Source of the DNA: Fontivita pretiosa
GTDB lineage: Bacteria > Planctomycetota > Phycisphaerae > Tepidisphaerales > Tepidisphaeraceae
DNA: 64,000 nucleotides
Direction of reading: 5' to 3'
Assembly: GCF_050410795.1 (NCBI RefSeq)
Contig: NZ_CP191258.1
Coordinates: 2,108,001-2,172,000, forward strand
Shown here: positions 55,046 through 63,313 of the stretch, piece after piece
How positions within the stretch are numbered: the first letter of the stretch is position 1
Layout: each line of letters opens with the position of its first letter
Position numbers and translations under genes: made by a program
Notes under the pieces: model-generated
Seen by the model: the letters and a program-made list of their open reading frames with translations, nothing else
Database searches by the model: none
What the model was told of the DNA's origin: nothing

Positions 55046-55849
55046 TCAAATGTTTTCCGCCAGCAGATCGCTTTCATATCCGCCGCTGCGGCGGCGGTCG
55101 GTCAGCGGCCCTTCGGTCAACCCGTAGACAAACTGCCTGACCAGCGGATCCGTGCTGTTTTTCAGCTCCTCGGGGGTCCCGCTGACGATGAACTTGCCGC
55201 GATCCAGCAGCACCATGCGGTCGGCGATGCGGAACGCGCTGTCCATCTCATGCGTCACCACCACGCTGGTCACGCCCAGCAGCTTGTTGAGCTTGATGAT
55301 GAGCTGATCGATCTCGGCGCTGGTCACCGGATCCAGCCCGGCGCTGGGCTCATCATAAAACAGTATCTTCGGGTCCAGGGCCAGCGCCCGCGCCAGGCCC
55401 GCTCGCTTCTTCATCCCGCCGGATAGCTGCGCCGGCATCTTCTCGGCGTGCTCGCGCAGCCCCACCAGCTCCAGCTTGATCTTCACCATGATCTGGATCG
55501 TCTCTTCCGGCAGGTCGGTGTGTTCCCGCAGCGGCAGGGCGACGTTATCGGCCACCGTCATCGAGTTGAACAACGCCCCGCTCTGGAACAGCACGCCGAT
55601 CGACTTGCGGTATTCGTCCAGCTCGCGCGGGGTCATGCGTCCCAGGCTCTTGCCCAGCGCGATCACATCCCCGCTGTCCGGACGCACATTGCCGATCATC
55701 AACCGCAGCAGCGTCGATTTGCCCGATCCCGAACCGCCCAGGATCACCAGCGTCTCGCCCTCGAAAACGTCCAGCCGGATCGCGTCCAGCACGACCCGCC
55801 CGGCGTAGATCTTGGTTACATCCAGAACCTGTATGGCCACGGGAGGCAT
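55046..55849 (-). CDS. mlaF: ABC transporter ATP-binding protein, MlaF type
   Basis: 267 residues from ATG 55849. Walker A GGSGSGKST, Q-loop LFQSGALFNSMTVADNVALP, signature LSGGMKKRAGLARAL, Walker B ILFYDEPSAGLDP and H-loop VVVTHEMDSAFRIADRM. LxSGALFNS is the MlaF-like variant. It powers lipid transport with MlaE and MlaD. The C-terminus (GPLTDRRRSGGYESDLL) extends beyond the usual family end. Confidence 0.95.
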   Translation of the reverse strand: MPPVAIQVLDVTKIYAGRVVLDAIRLDVFEGETLVILGGSGSGKSTLLRLMIGNVRPDSGDVIALGKSLGRMTPRELDEYRKSIGVLFQSGALFNSMTVADNVALPLREHTDLPEETIQIMVKIKLELVGLREHAEKMPAQLSGGMKKRAGLARALALDPKILFYDEPSAGLDPVTSAEIDQLIIKLNKLLGVTSVVVTHEMDSAFRIADRMVLLDRGKFIVSGTPEELKNSTDPLVRQFVYGLTEGPLTDRRRSGGYESDLLAENI

Positions 55850-55890
55850 GGGATCGGAACCGCGGATGAGTGCAGATGCACGCTGATCGA

Positions 55891-56085
55891 TCAGAGTTCT
55901 CGAACGATTCTCCTGATCTGACTTCTGCTGCGACCGAAGTTGATCAACAGAGAGATGGATTGCCGGTTGCCTTGCATTGGGCAAGTGACGACGCCCAACG
56001 CGTTGGCGACATGATACGCGCAACCGATGATCGCCTCGGTAACTCGATTCAATCTGCGTTCATCTGCGTTCATCTGCGGTTGCAT
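55891..56085 (-). pseudogene. Remnant of a GxxExxY gene between mlaE and mlaF
   Basis: A 64-codon frame whose start overlaps the mlaE stop by one base. It begins MQPQMNADERRLNRVTEAII, then GCAYHVANALG, which is the N-terminus of GxxExxY proteins. It then jumps to QSISLLINFGRSRSQIRRIV, which is their C-terminus. The central part with the G-x2-E-x2-Y motif and the catalytic-like ELK region (about 60 residues) is gone, consistent with an in-frame internal deletion. The repeated TCTGCGTTCA units at its start are typical for this gene family. Confidence 0.65.
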
Positions 56086-56897
56086 CACAACTCCAGATAG
56101 AAGAACACCGCCGTGAACATCAAGTCTACGGTGATCAGGGCGACGATGGTGAGCACGACGGTTCGGGTCGTGGCCACGCCCACGCCCTGGGCGCCGCCGC
56201 TCACACGCAGCCCCAGATAACACGCCAGCGAGCTGATGATCGTGCCGAACACGCCGGCCTTGATCAGGCCGGTGACAAAGTCCTTGACCTGGGCGATTTC
56301 GAAGGTGTGCTGGAGATACTGCCGCACGCTGATTCCGAGAAACGCGCGGGAGGTGATCAGCCCGCCCAGCACGCCCATCAGGTCCGCGACCACCGCCAGG
56401 CAGACCATCATCACCGTTGTGGCCAGCACGCGCGGCACGACCAGAAAGCGGATCGGGCTGATCGCCGACGCCTGCATCGCCTCGATTTCTTCCGAAACCA
56501 CCATGGTTCCGATCTCGGCGGCGATGGAGGCGCCGGCGAAGCCGGTGAGCACGATCGCCGCCACCAGCGGACCCAGCTCGCGGAACATGGCGATGGAGAT
56601 GATGTCCGCCACCTGCGCCGTGGCGCCGTAGTCCTTGAGGATCGGGGCCATCTGTAGCGCCAGGATCGCGCCGATACAGAACACGACCAGGCTGACGATG
56701 GGAATGCTGTTGACGCCGACGCGGACCATCTGAGCCCAGAGGTTGGCCCAGCCCAGTCGTCGCCCGCGTTTTTCCAGCAGCGCATCGGGGATCGCCGCCG
56801 CCGTGTCGCGCAACAAATACCCGTGTCCGCCGATGAATTCCAGCCAGCGGATCGTCGCCCCGCCGAGCACACTGATAGGACGCGTAACCAGACGCAT
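56085..56897 (-). CDS. mlaE: ABC transporter permease, MlaE type
   Basis: 270 residues. MlaE/YrbE signatures: IPIVSLVVFCIGAILALQMA, FRELGPLVAAIVLTGFAGAS-IAAEIGTMVVSEEIEAMQAS, and PRVLATTVMMVCLAVVADLM. Five to six membrane helices. Forms the membrane core with MlaF. It lies between the STAS gene and the GxxExxY remnant. Confidence 0.95.
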   Translation of the reverse strand: MRLVTRPISVLGGATIRWLEFIGGHGYLLRDTAAAIPDALLEKRGRRLGWANLWAQMVRVGVNSIPIVSLVVFCIGAILALQMAPILKDYGATAQVADIISIAMFRELGPLVAAIVLTGFAGASIAAEIGTMVVSEEIEAMQASAISPIRFLVVPRVLATTVMMVCLAVVADLMGVLGGLITSRAFLGISVRQYLQHTFEIAQVKDFVTGLIKAGVFGTIISSLACYLGLRVSGGAQGVGVATTRTVVLTIVALITVDLMFTAVFFYLEL

Positions 56898-56967
56898 GGT
56901 GCTGCGAGGTCAGTGGCCAGCGGTCAGTCCGAGCCGATACTGGCCACTGACCGGCGGCCACCGACCA
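56898..56967. repeat. Heptad inverted-repeat spacer between STAS gene and mlaE
   Basis: Reading from the STAS stop codon: TA, GTGGTCG, GTGGCCG, CCGGTCA, GTGGCCA, G. From the mlaE side: GAGGTCA, GTGGCCA, GCGGTCA, G. A 13-bp perfect inverted repeat (56908-56920 with 56940-56952) is included. The stop codon TAG of the STAS gene is part of the array, as in the cassette at 30059-30502. Confidence 0.7.
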
Positions 56968-57333
56968 CTATCTCCTCATTGCTTCCTGCTCATCATTGGC
57001 CAATATGAAAATCGTATCGAGCCGGGCGATTTCCAGCAGCCCCTTGACGCGCGGCTGAAGGTTGGTCAGGCACATTTTCCCACCGGCGCGGCGGAGCTTC
57101 TGAAGCACCTCCACCAGCACCGCGATCGCGCTGGAATCCATGTACGGAACCTGCTGTAAGTTCAGGATGATTTTCCTGGGCTGCTGCCGCAACAGGATCT
57201 CCAGCAGCGCCGAACGCAGCTCCGGGCTGTTGTGCAGATCGATCTCGCCGCGCACCGTCGCCACGACCACATCCCCCTCGACGCGCGCCGCGGGGATCAG
57301 TTCGCTGTTGGTCCGCAACTCACCCGTCGCCAT
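56968..57333 (-). CDS. STAS domain protein (anti-sigma antagonist or MlaB-like)
   Basis: 121 residues from ATG 57333. RGEIDLHNSPELRSALLEIL, then VPYMDSSAIAVLVEVLQKLR with Ser-Ser at the phosphorylation site of SpoIIAA/RsbV-type antagonists. The upstream HATPase gene makes an RsbW/RsbV-like switch pair likely. Directly downstream is mlaE, and in other bacteria the STAS protein MlaB belongs to the Mla complex; both readings are possible. Confidence 0.88.
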   Translation of the reverse strand: MATGELRTNSELIPAARVEGDVVVATVRGEIDLHNSPELRSALLEILLRQQPRKIILNLQQVPYMDSSAIAVLVEVLQKLRRAGGKMCLTNLQPRVKGLLEIARLDTIFILANDEQEAMRR

Positions 57334-57386
57334 CGTCACTCCCGCATCTGAACTTGAAGCGCCAACACCGCCAGGATGCACCAGGA

Positions 57387-57878
57387 TCAGGACAAGCCAG
57401 GCAGCTCAGGCTCATTTGCGGCCTGTGGTCGCTGCGTGTTGGCCTCGCTGGCGCTTGCCCGGGCCGACCTTGTCATCTCCAGCAGCATTCCGCCGTCGGG
57501 TTGCGGCGTGAAACGAACGCTGTCCATCATCCGCCGCAGACACACCAGTCCCAGCCCACCCGGCTTGAGCGGATCGCGCTGCCGGCTGGCCGCGGCAGGC
57601 TCGATCGGAATCACCCCGCTGCCCCAGTCGCGGATGCGGATCCTCACCTGAGCATCCACGACCTCGACGCTCAGCTCGATGGGACGGTCGGTTGCGCCGG
57701 CGTAGGCGTGGCGGATCACGTTCGCCAGCGCCTCGTTCACGCACAATCCCACTTCATCGCAGACGCACTTGTGGATCCCGCCCCGCGCGCACAACGACTC
57801 CACCGCCTGTCGCACTGAAGCAAGGTTAGCCGGGTCCGACAGTATCCGCAACCAAAGCTTGTGCGGTGTTTCAGTCAC
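57387..57878 (-). CDS. Anti-sigma factor-type ATP-binding kinase (RsbW-like)
   Basis: 163 residues from GTG 57878 (AGGGG 8 bases upstream). HATPase_c motifs: VCDEVGLCVNEALANVIRHA (N box), VRIRIRDWGSGV (G1) and KPGGLGLVCLRRMMDSV (G2). There are no sensor or HisKA domains, as in RsbW/SpoIIAB serine kinases. Probable partner of the STAS protein encoded 53 bp downstream; the target sigma factor is not adjacent. Confidence 0.88.
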   Translation of the reverse strand: MTETPHKLWLRILSDPANLASVRQAVESLCARGGIHKCVCDEVGLCVNEALANVIRHAYAGATDRPIELSVEVVDAQVRIRIRDWGSGVIPIEPAAASRQRDPLKPGGLGLVCLRRMMDSVRFTPQPDGGMLLEMTRSARASASEANTQRPQAANEPELPGLS

Positions 57879-57909
57879 GTGGTACGCCCCTGAGTGCCTG
57901 CCGCGACGA

Positions 57910-58308
57910 TCAGCGATGCGAAGCTTCACGCCGGCCGGCCTCCCACCCGGCCAGCCACGCCTTCCATCGCTGCACCGCCGCGGCGCGATTCTGTTCGTCC
58001 GCGTAATACTGATATCCGAAGGTCTGACCAGTGAGGCGCTCCAGACCCTGGATCGCGTAAAACCGCACCGCCGGATCATCGCTTTCCAGGTCTTTGATGA
58101 GCTGGCGAACGACGGAGGTGTCGTTGGTCTGCACCGATGCCTTGATCGCCGGAATCTTCGCCGCGGGATCCGGATTGGTCACGACGCGCTGGGCGCGGGG
58201 GATCCCGCCGCAACCCGCCAGCACCGCCACCAACAGCAGCGCGGCAAGTGCGTCACGGGCGTCTCGCCCGTGCGCGGGCCGCTGGCACGGACGGGACGCC
58301 CATGACAT
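57910..58308 (-). CDS. HEAT-repeat-like lipoprotein whose N-terminus comes from a REP element
   Basis: 132 residues. The lipobox VLAGCGG is preceded by LAALLLVAV. In front of that, the only in-frame ATG (58308) gives MSWASRPCQRPAHGRDARDA, which is the translation of the REP-like palindrome at 58252-58306. The mature part has one HEAT-like helical pair (DLESDDPAVRFYAIQGLERL) and ends KAWLAGWEAGRREASHR. First gene before the RsbW-like gene, 31 bp away. Confidence 0.6.
   Translation of the reverse strand: MSWASRPCQRPAHGRDARDALAALLLVAVLAGCGGIPRAQRVVTNPDPAAKIPAIKASVQTNDTSVVRQLIKDLESDDPAVRFYAIQGLERLTGQTFGYQYYADEQNRAAAVQRWKAWLAGWEAGRREASHR
58252..58306. repeat. REP-like palindrome, overlapping the lipoprotein start
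   Basis: Arms of 22 bp (GTCACGGGCGTCTCGCCCGT... and ...GGGACGCCCATGAC), 19 of 22 paired, 11-base loop. Confidence 0.75.
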
Positions 58309-58554
58309 GGGACTAGCGCTCAGTGAATTCCCGGACAGGCTCAGGCGAGGATGCCCGTCCCATCGGCACAGCGCGCGCGTCAACTCATGCCTCACGCCCT
58401 GTAGTATCGTCACAACCCTCAAGGAATCCAGATGACGTGCAATGCGCCGCCGAGTCGGCACGCATTATCGAACCCATTGCTGTTGACTTGCGAACGCCGG
58501 AATGACCAGTCAGGCAGGAAACACCCTGCGCAACTTCCTGCCGAACCCCGTCGA

Positions 58555-59346
58555 TCAGTTCAGCCTCCATCGCTGGCGCAGCTCGGTGAAGTTCCTGATG
58601 TCAGCGCCCTTGAAGAACAGGTGCATGAACACGCTGGCCTCGTACGGGCTGCTGTACGTCGGGCCAAAGTTGTAGGCACAGAGTTCGTAGTCACGCCTGG
58701 TCAACTCCATGAATTCGGCGTGCCCGTCGTTGAACACGACGTTCAACCCGTATGGCTGCGCATGAGGCCACTTCGTCAATGTCCCGCGGACGCCCAGGAT
58801 GTCGGCTGCCAATGAGCGCAGTCCCTTGGGATAACCCATCCGCCACTTTTTGTAGTCCTCCACGACCGCATCACTGATTTCCGGGCGATGTGCCTGTCCC
58901 GTAATTCGGTACATATAGCCAATGATCTTTTGGCCAGAAAGCTCCCATCCCGTCGGATACTGATAGATCGGATGCGAAAGCGACGGGCAGTAGAATCCCT
59001 TCGGATCCTTGATGTAGCCACGGGCGAACAGATTGCCCAGCAGAATCCATCCGTAGTACATCCGCGGGCCGCGGGTGGCCACCTGCTGTGGGGTCGGATC
59101 CAGCCAAACTCGATCATTGGCCGCCATCTGAATCCCTTCCGCACTCGGTGGATAGGCGCCCTTGTTGGCATTGGCGTACATCACGATGGCCTGCGCGAGC
59201 TGACGCATGTTGCTCAGGCAGGCGGTTCGGCTGGCGGCGCTGCGGGCCTTGTTCAGCGTCGGCAGCAGAACCCCGATCAGCACCGCGATGATGCCAATGA
59301 CCACAAGCAACTCGACGAGCGTAAAAGCGCGACGCACGCCAGACAT
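58555..59346 (-). CDS. Prepilin-type N-terminal cleavage/methylation domain protein
   Basis: 263 residues from ATG 59346 (GAGGAG 7 bases upstream). The prepilin signal is RRAFTLVELLVVIGIIAVLI, cut before Phe by a prepilin peptidase. ACLSNMRQLAQAIVMYANAN follows, and near the C-terminus FNDGHAEFM is the H-x-DG-type motif of planctomycete pseudopilins. These large pseudopilins are very abundant in planctomycetes; the role is likely in a type II secretion or pilus-like system. Confidence 0.9.
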   Translation of the reverse strand: MSGVRRAFTLVELLVVIGIIAVLIGVLLPTLNKARSAASRTACLSNMRQLAQAIVMYANANKGAYPPSAEGIQMAANDRVWLDPTPQQVATRGPRMYYGWILLGNLFARGYIKDPKGFYCPSLSHPIYQYPTGWELSGQKIIGYMYRITGQAHRPEISDAVVEDYKKWRMGYPKGLRSLAADILGVRGTLTKWPHAQPYGLNVVFNDGHAEFMELTRRDYELCAYNFGPTYSSPYEASVFMHLFFKGADIRNFTELRQRWRLN

Positions 59347-59467
59347 GGCTCGACTCCTCTCGATCCCCCAGGCAACCGAAGCAACCAGAGATGCCCCCGA
59401 CAAGGAAGGCATTATCGCTAAAGAAGGAAAAGAATCAAGAAAATAGCGCGGGGTGATTCCGTAACTT

Positions 59468-60168
59468 CTACCGGCGATCGGCTCGTCGCCGCAGCAGTTC
59501 CCGCTCGGAGGCAATCGACGGATCGCCCCGATGCATCGCTTCGGCAATGTCCAGCACCCGATCGGCATCCTCAAACCTTCCCAACTCGATCAATCCCCGC
59601 GCCAGAGAGGTTTGAGCCGCCACACTTCGCGGCCAAAGCACCGCCGCGGCCAGGGCGTACGTCGCCCGCGGCCAGCGAGCCTGAAACGATCTGACGATCC
59701 ACCCCGCCGCCAGTGCCACCCCCAGCATCGGCAGATCCATGTAGTGGTCGGTGACCGTCGCGTAGATCTGCATCATGAAGCTGGTCAGCCCCAGCGTTGG
59801 CAGCAAGCCGGCGAGGAAGATGCCGCCGGCCGCTCCGCCTCCAGCAACCGTCGAAGCAGATCGAACACCCGCAGCGTGCACCCGATGTGAAGCACGATGC
59901 TGCCGGCGTGGAACAGCCAGAGCGCGCCGGCCACGTCGTATCCCAGCCACCCGGCCAGCGCCGCCAGCCCCAGCCAATAGCTGTACTTCACCGGCACGAA
60001 CAATCCGCCTTCCGGATGGGTCCAGTGATAGCCAAGGCTTTGAAGCGTCGGGGGCTTCAGTCGCGGGTTAAAGGCGATGGTCTGGTAGTCATCCCACGCG
60101 ATGAACTGATGTGTGAGGATCGGGGCGAACGTGAACGCGGGGATCAGGCTCAGCAGCGACACAACCAC
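59468..60168 (-). pseudogene. Broken membrane glycosyltransferase/TPR-type gene
   Basis: Two frames. The 5' part (60168 to about 59830) encodes SLIPAFTFAPILTHQFIAWD and DDYQTIAFNPRLKPPT, HAGSIVLHIGCTLRVFDLLR: the start of a mannosyltransferase-like TPR membrane protein. The 3' part, in another frame (about 59850 to 59468), encodes GIFLAGLLPTLGLTSFMMQI, YATVTDHYMDLPMLGVALA and a single TPR-like end (SLARGLIELGRFEDADRVLD). About 200 central residues of the family are missing at the junction near 59810-59840. So: internal deletion plus frameshift. Confidence 0.65.
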
Positions 60169-60213
60169 GACAGTCCTGGCCAGCGCCGGTTCATGAGATC
60201 GGAGCTGATCGGA

Positions 60214-61038
60214 TCAGGCGTCATGGCGGGGCGAGATCAGCGCCGCCATGCGACCGGTGACGCCGCGGTCGCGACGGTGGGAGAAGAATTGCTCGGCATC
60301 GTCGTACGTGCACAGGTCGGTGCTGTCGATGCAATCGTTGCTCAGCCCGGCCTCGAGCAACTGAATCCGTATCGCGGCGCGCAGGTCCAGATGCCCCTTT
60401 CCGGCTGTGCCGTTGCGATCCACAGGCGCCCGCTCGCCGAAGATCGCCTGAAATTGTTCGAGCACTTCCGGCCCGACCTCGAAGGCGCGGCGGCCGATGC
60501 ACGGACCGATGGCGGCGAAGATCGTGCGCTGCGTCTGCGCGGCGGGGCTGCACATGCGGCGAAGCTCGCGGACGGCGTTGGGCACCACCCCCGCCAGAAC
60601 GCCACGCCACCCGGCATGCACGGCGGCGACAACGCGCCCGTCATCGCTGGCCAGCAGCAGCGGCGCGCAATCCGCCACTCGCACCGCGACAATCCGATTG
60701 GGATCGTCGCAGACCAGGGCATCCGCCCGTGCCCCGCTGGTGAACTCCTGCCCCCGACGCACGAACACGATGTCCGCCCCGTGAACCTGATGCACCCAGC
60801 ATCGCGGTTGGGCGGGCTGGAAGCCGATGGCCGCCTGGAGCCGGCGGTAGTTCTCGTGGATTCGCTGCCACTCATCCTGCACCGCGCTGCCGCTGGGGTT
60901 GCCCAGATTCAGCGATCCGAAAGGCCCGGTGCTGGCCCCGCCGATGCGCGTACTGAACCCATGTGGCACGCCCACGGCTGCAAGCAAAGGGGAAACGTAG
61001 TAAACCACGCCTGTACTGCTGATACGACGCTCAAGCAC
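60214..61038 (-). CDS. pgeF: Peptidoglycan editing factor PgeF / YfiH-type multicopper polyphenol oxidase fold
   Basis: 274 residues. GFSTRIGGASTGPFGSLNLG at the N-terminus, then HQVHGADI, VADCAPLLLA, AVHAGWRGVLAGV, AAIGPCIGRRAFEVG and FFSHRRDRGVTGRMAALI. The three metal/active-site residues (His in HQVHG, Cys in ADC, His in VHAGWRG) are present. The E. coli homologue removes misincorporated L-Ser from peptidoglycan precursors; other relatives are purine nucleoside enzymes. Confidence 0.93.
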   Translation of the reverse strand: MLERRISSTGVVYYVSPLLAAVGVPHGFSTRIGGASTGPFGSLNLGNPSGSAVQDEWQRIHENYRRLQAAIGFQPAQPRCWVHQVHGADIVFVRRGQEFTSGARADALVCDDPNRIVAVRVADCAPLLLASDDGRVVAAVHAGWRGVLAGVVPNAVRELRRMCSPAAQTQRTIFAAIGPCIGRRAFEVGPEVLEQFQAIFGERAPVDRNGTAGKGHLDLRAAIRIQLLEAGLSNDCIDSTDLCTYDDAEQFFSHRRDRGVTGRMAALISPRHDA

Positions 61039-61132
61039 AGATGGTTAAGGTAGACATGCCGCGGGCAATTGTAAATCGCCGCCGCCGCGACGGTCGAGCT
61101 GGTCCGCCGCCTCGCTTGGATGTTCGCCGGCT

Positions 61133-63214
61133 TCAGCGTGAGCCATTGATCTTTGAGAACGCTTCAGCAAGCCCCGGGATGTGCTCGGCGCCGGCGGAAA
61201 GTTGCAGAGAGGATCCGTCCAGATCGAGTCCGATCGGCTCCTGCCGCCCGCCCAGGTGTCTGGCGAGAAACGCCTCGGTAATCGCCAGAAAGCTCATGCG
61301 GTTTTGCGGTCTGTCCAGGGCATGACGCTCGTCGGGATACAGCGCACAGGTGACGGGAACCTGACGCGCCTGGAGGTTGCCCAGGAGCTGCTGGATGTCG
61401 GCGGGTTTGACGCGCTGGTCTTTGCCGCCCTGGGCGATCAACAGTGGCCGGCGAATCGCCGACGCCCGCTCCAGCGGCGAGCGACTTTCCAAAAAAAGTT
61501 TTCCGGCGGGCGTGGCCGGATCGCCGACGCGGCGGGCCCACAGCGCCCTGGCCGGCTGCCAGTACGGCGGAATCGACTCCAGCAGCGACCGCAGACTCGG
61601 CGGGCCGAACAGATCCACCCCGCAGGCGAAGACCTCGGGGGTGAAGCTGAGCCCCACCAGCGCCGCATACCCGCCGTAGCCGCCGCCCATGATCGCGATC
61701 CGATGCGGGTCTGCCACCCGGGCATGAATCATCGCCTGTACAGCGTCGATCAGATCCTCGTGCATCCGGCCACCCCACTGGCGGTCGCCGGCGTTGGCCA
61801 ACGCCTTGCCCAGCCCCGTCGAGCCGCGGTAGTTGACGCTCAGCACCGCATACCCGCGATTGGCCAGCCACTGATGCAGCGGATTCAAGCCCCACCTGTC
61901 GCGACTCCACGGGCCGTCGTGCACCAGCAGAACCATCGGCAGCGGGCGATCGGGCAGGCCATCATCATCCCCGTCGCTTTGGATCGGCACGGTGAGATAG
62001 CAGACCAGCTCCAGCCCGTCGCGTGCACGGATCATGCGCGGGCGCATCTTCGCCAGCCGTCGCCCATCCAACGCGGGGCGCGAGCTGAACAGCAATTGTG
62101 TCGTCCGCGCCGAGCGATCATACAGGTAATACCGCGTGGCCGCGTCGTCCCGCACGTAGGCCACGAGCCACAGTCGATCGTCCAGCGAACGGCTGGGAAC
62201 CGTCACATGCCCCGGCGCCACGTCCTGCAGATACGCCAGGTCCGCCTCGATCGCCGGATCCACCACTTTCCAAAACGGCCGCTGGTACTCGAACTCGACG
62301 GCCTGGACGTGCTTGCTGGCCGGATGAACCAGCAGCGCCGCTGGATCGCAGCGGGAATCTTCGGCCAGCACCCGCTCCTGCCCGTTCGTCAGATCGATGG
62401 CCTTCAGCACAGCGGTATCTGTTCCGCGACTGTCGATGAAGTACAGCGTGGTGCCTGATGAATCGAAATGCTCGGGGCTGCTGGAAAGCAGATCTTCCGG
62501 GGGGATGCTGGCGAATCTCCGCGGCGCCGGGGCGTTGCCCGCGGGATCATTCCCCGCCTTGTGCGGCCCGAGCTGGAAGATCACTTGCTGCCCGTCGTTG
62601 GCCAAACAGATCGCCAGACGCGGCTGCATCTGCTCATCCACGACAAAGTCGTCCACCAGGGCCTGTTCGATGGCGCCGGGGTTGAGCAGCACCGGCAGTT
62701 GCTGTCCGGTTCGCAGGTTGATTCGCCACAGGTCATAAAACGAGGCCAGCCGATCGTTCATCGCCACCAGCACGTGTTCCGGGTCTGCGGGACTGAGATG
62801 CTTGATTCGCGCGTTCAGCGCGCGGTTGGGGGTGAGGTTGGTGTCCTTGCCGCCGAGCAGGTCCACCACATGAACATTGAAGTTGCCCTGCCCGGTCTCG
62901 TCCTGCACGTAGACGATGTGTTCGTTGGTATAGGCCCAGCGATAGTTGTGGATGCCCCGGGTGCGGTCGGCGGTGATCGGGCGCGCGGCGCTGAGCGCAT
63001 CGACCGGGGCGATCCAGATGTTCAGCACCCCCTCGTGCCGGGCAAGGTAACTGATGTATCGCCCATCGGGGCTGAGCCGCACCAGCGATCGATCCGGATC
63101 AGCAAACAGAACCTGACGGGGAATCAACTCGTGCTGAGCGGCGGCGGGCACAACCACCAGCACGACGATCAGCGTAATCTTGAGCACCTGAAGCCTGCTC
63201 AGAGCCGGCGGCAT
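61133..63214 (-). CDS. Prolyl-oligopeptidase-family (S9) homologue with Gly in place of the nucleophile
   Basis: 693 residues from ATG 63214. Signal peptide KITLIVVLVVVPAAAQ. A beta-propeller of about seven blades (SPDGRYISYLARHEGVLNIW and others) precedes the alpha/beta hydrolase half. There, GYAVLSVNYRGSTGLGKALA and DAVQAMIHARVADPHRIAIM are typical of S9C. The nucleophile elbow reads GGGYGGYAAL: Gly512 replaces the usual Ser of GGSYGGY. The Asp (QGGKDQRVKP) and His (DERHALDRP) remain. Probably exported and catalytically altered. Confidence 0.88.
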   Translation of the reverse strand: MPPALSRLQVLKITLIVVLVVVPAAAQHELIPRQVLFADPDRSLVRLSPDGRYISYLARHEGVLNIWIAPVDALSAARPITADRTRGIHNYRWAYTNEHIVYVQDETGQGNFNVHVVDLLGGKDTNLTPNRALNARIKHLSPADPEHVLVAMNDRLASFYDLWRINLRTGQQLPVLLNPGAIEQALVDDFVVDEQMQPRLAICLANDGQQVIFQLGPHKAGNDPAGNAPAPRRFASIPPEDLLSSSPEHFDSSGTTLYFIDSRGTDTAVLKAIDLTNGQERVLAEDSRCDPAALLVHPASKHVQAVEFEYQRPFWKVVDPAIEADLAYLQDVAPGHVTVPSRSLDDRLWLVAYVRDDAATRYYLYDRSARTTQLLFSSRPALDGRRLAKMRPRMIRARDGLELVCYLTVPIQSDGDDDGLPDRPLPMVLLVHDGPWSRDRWGLNPLHQWLANRGYAVLSVNYRGSTGLGKALANAGDRQWGGRMHEDLIDAVQAMIHARVADPHRIAIMGGGYGGYAALVGLSFTPEVFACGVDLFGPPSLRSLLESIPPYWQPARALWARRVGDPATPAGKLFLESRSPLERASAIRRPLLIAQGGKDQRVKPADIQQLLGNLQARQVPVTCALYPDERHALDRPQNRMSFLAITEAFLARHLGGRQEPIGLDLDGSSLQLSAGAEHIPGLAEAFSKINGSR

Positions 63215-63239
63215 ACTCCACACGATAGCTGGGCGCGGC

Positions 63240-63271
63240 AAAAAAGCCCACGGCAGGGCGCGTCCGTGGGC
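63240..63271 (-). terminator. Intrinsic terminator of the CHRD protein gene
   Basis: Read on the minus strand: GCCCACGG, 10-base loop, CCGTGGGC, then TTTTTT. It lies 42 bp after the CHRD stop and just before the S9 gene, so the two are separate units. Confidence 0.9.
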
Positions 63272-63313
63272 CAGGGTGAGAAGATTCGGCCAGCTTTGTG
63301 GCGGCGATTCGGA

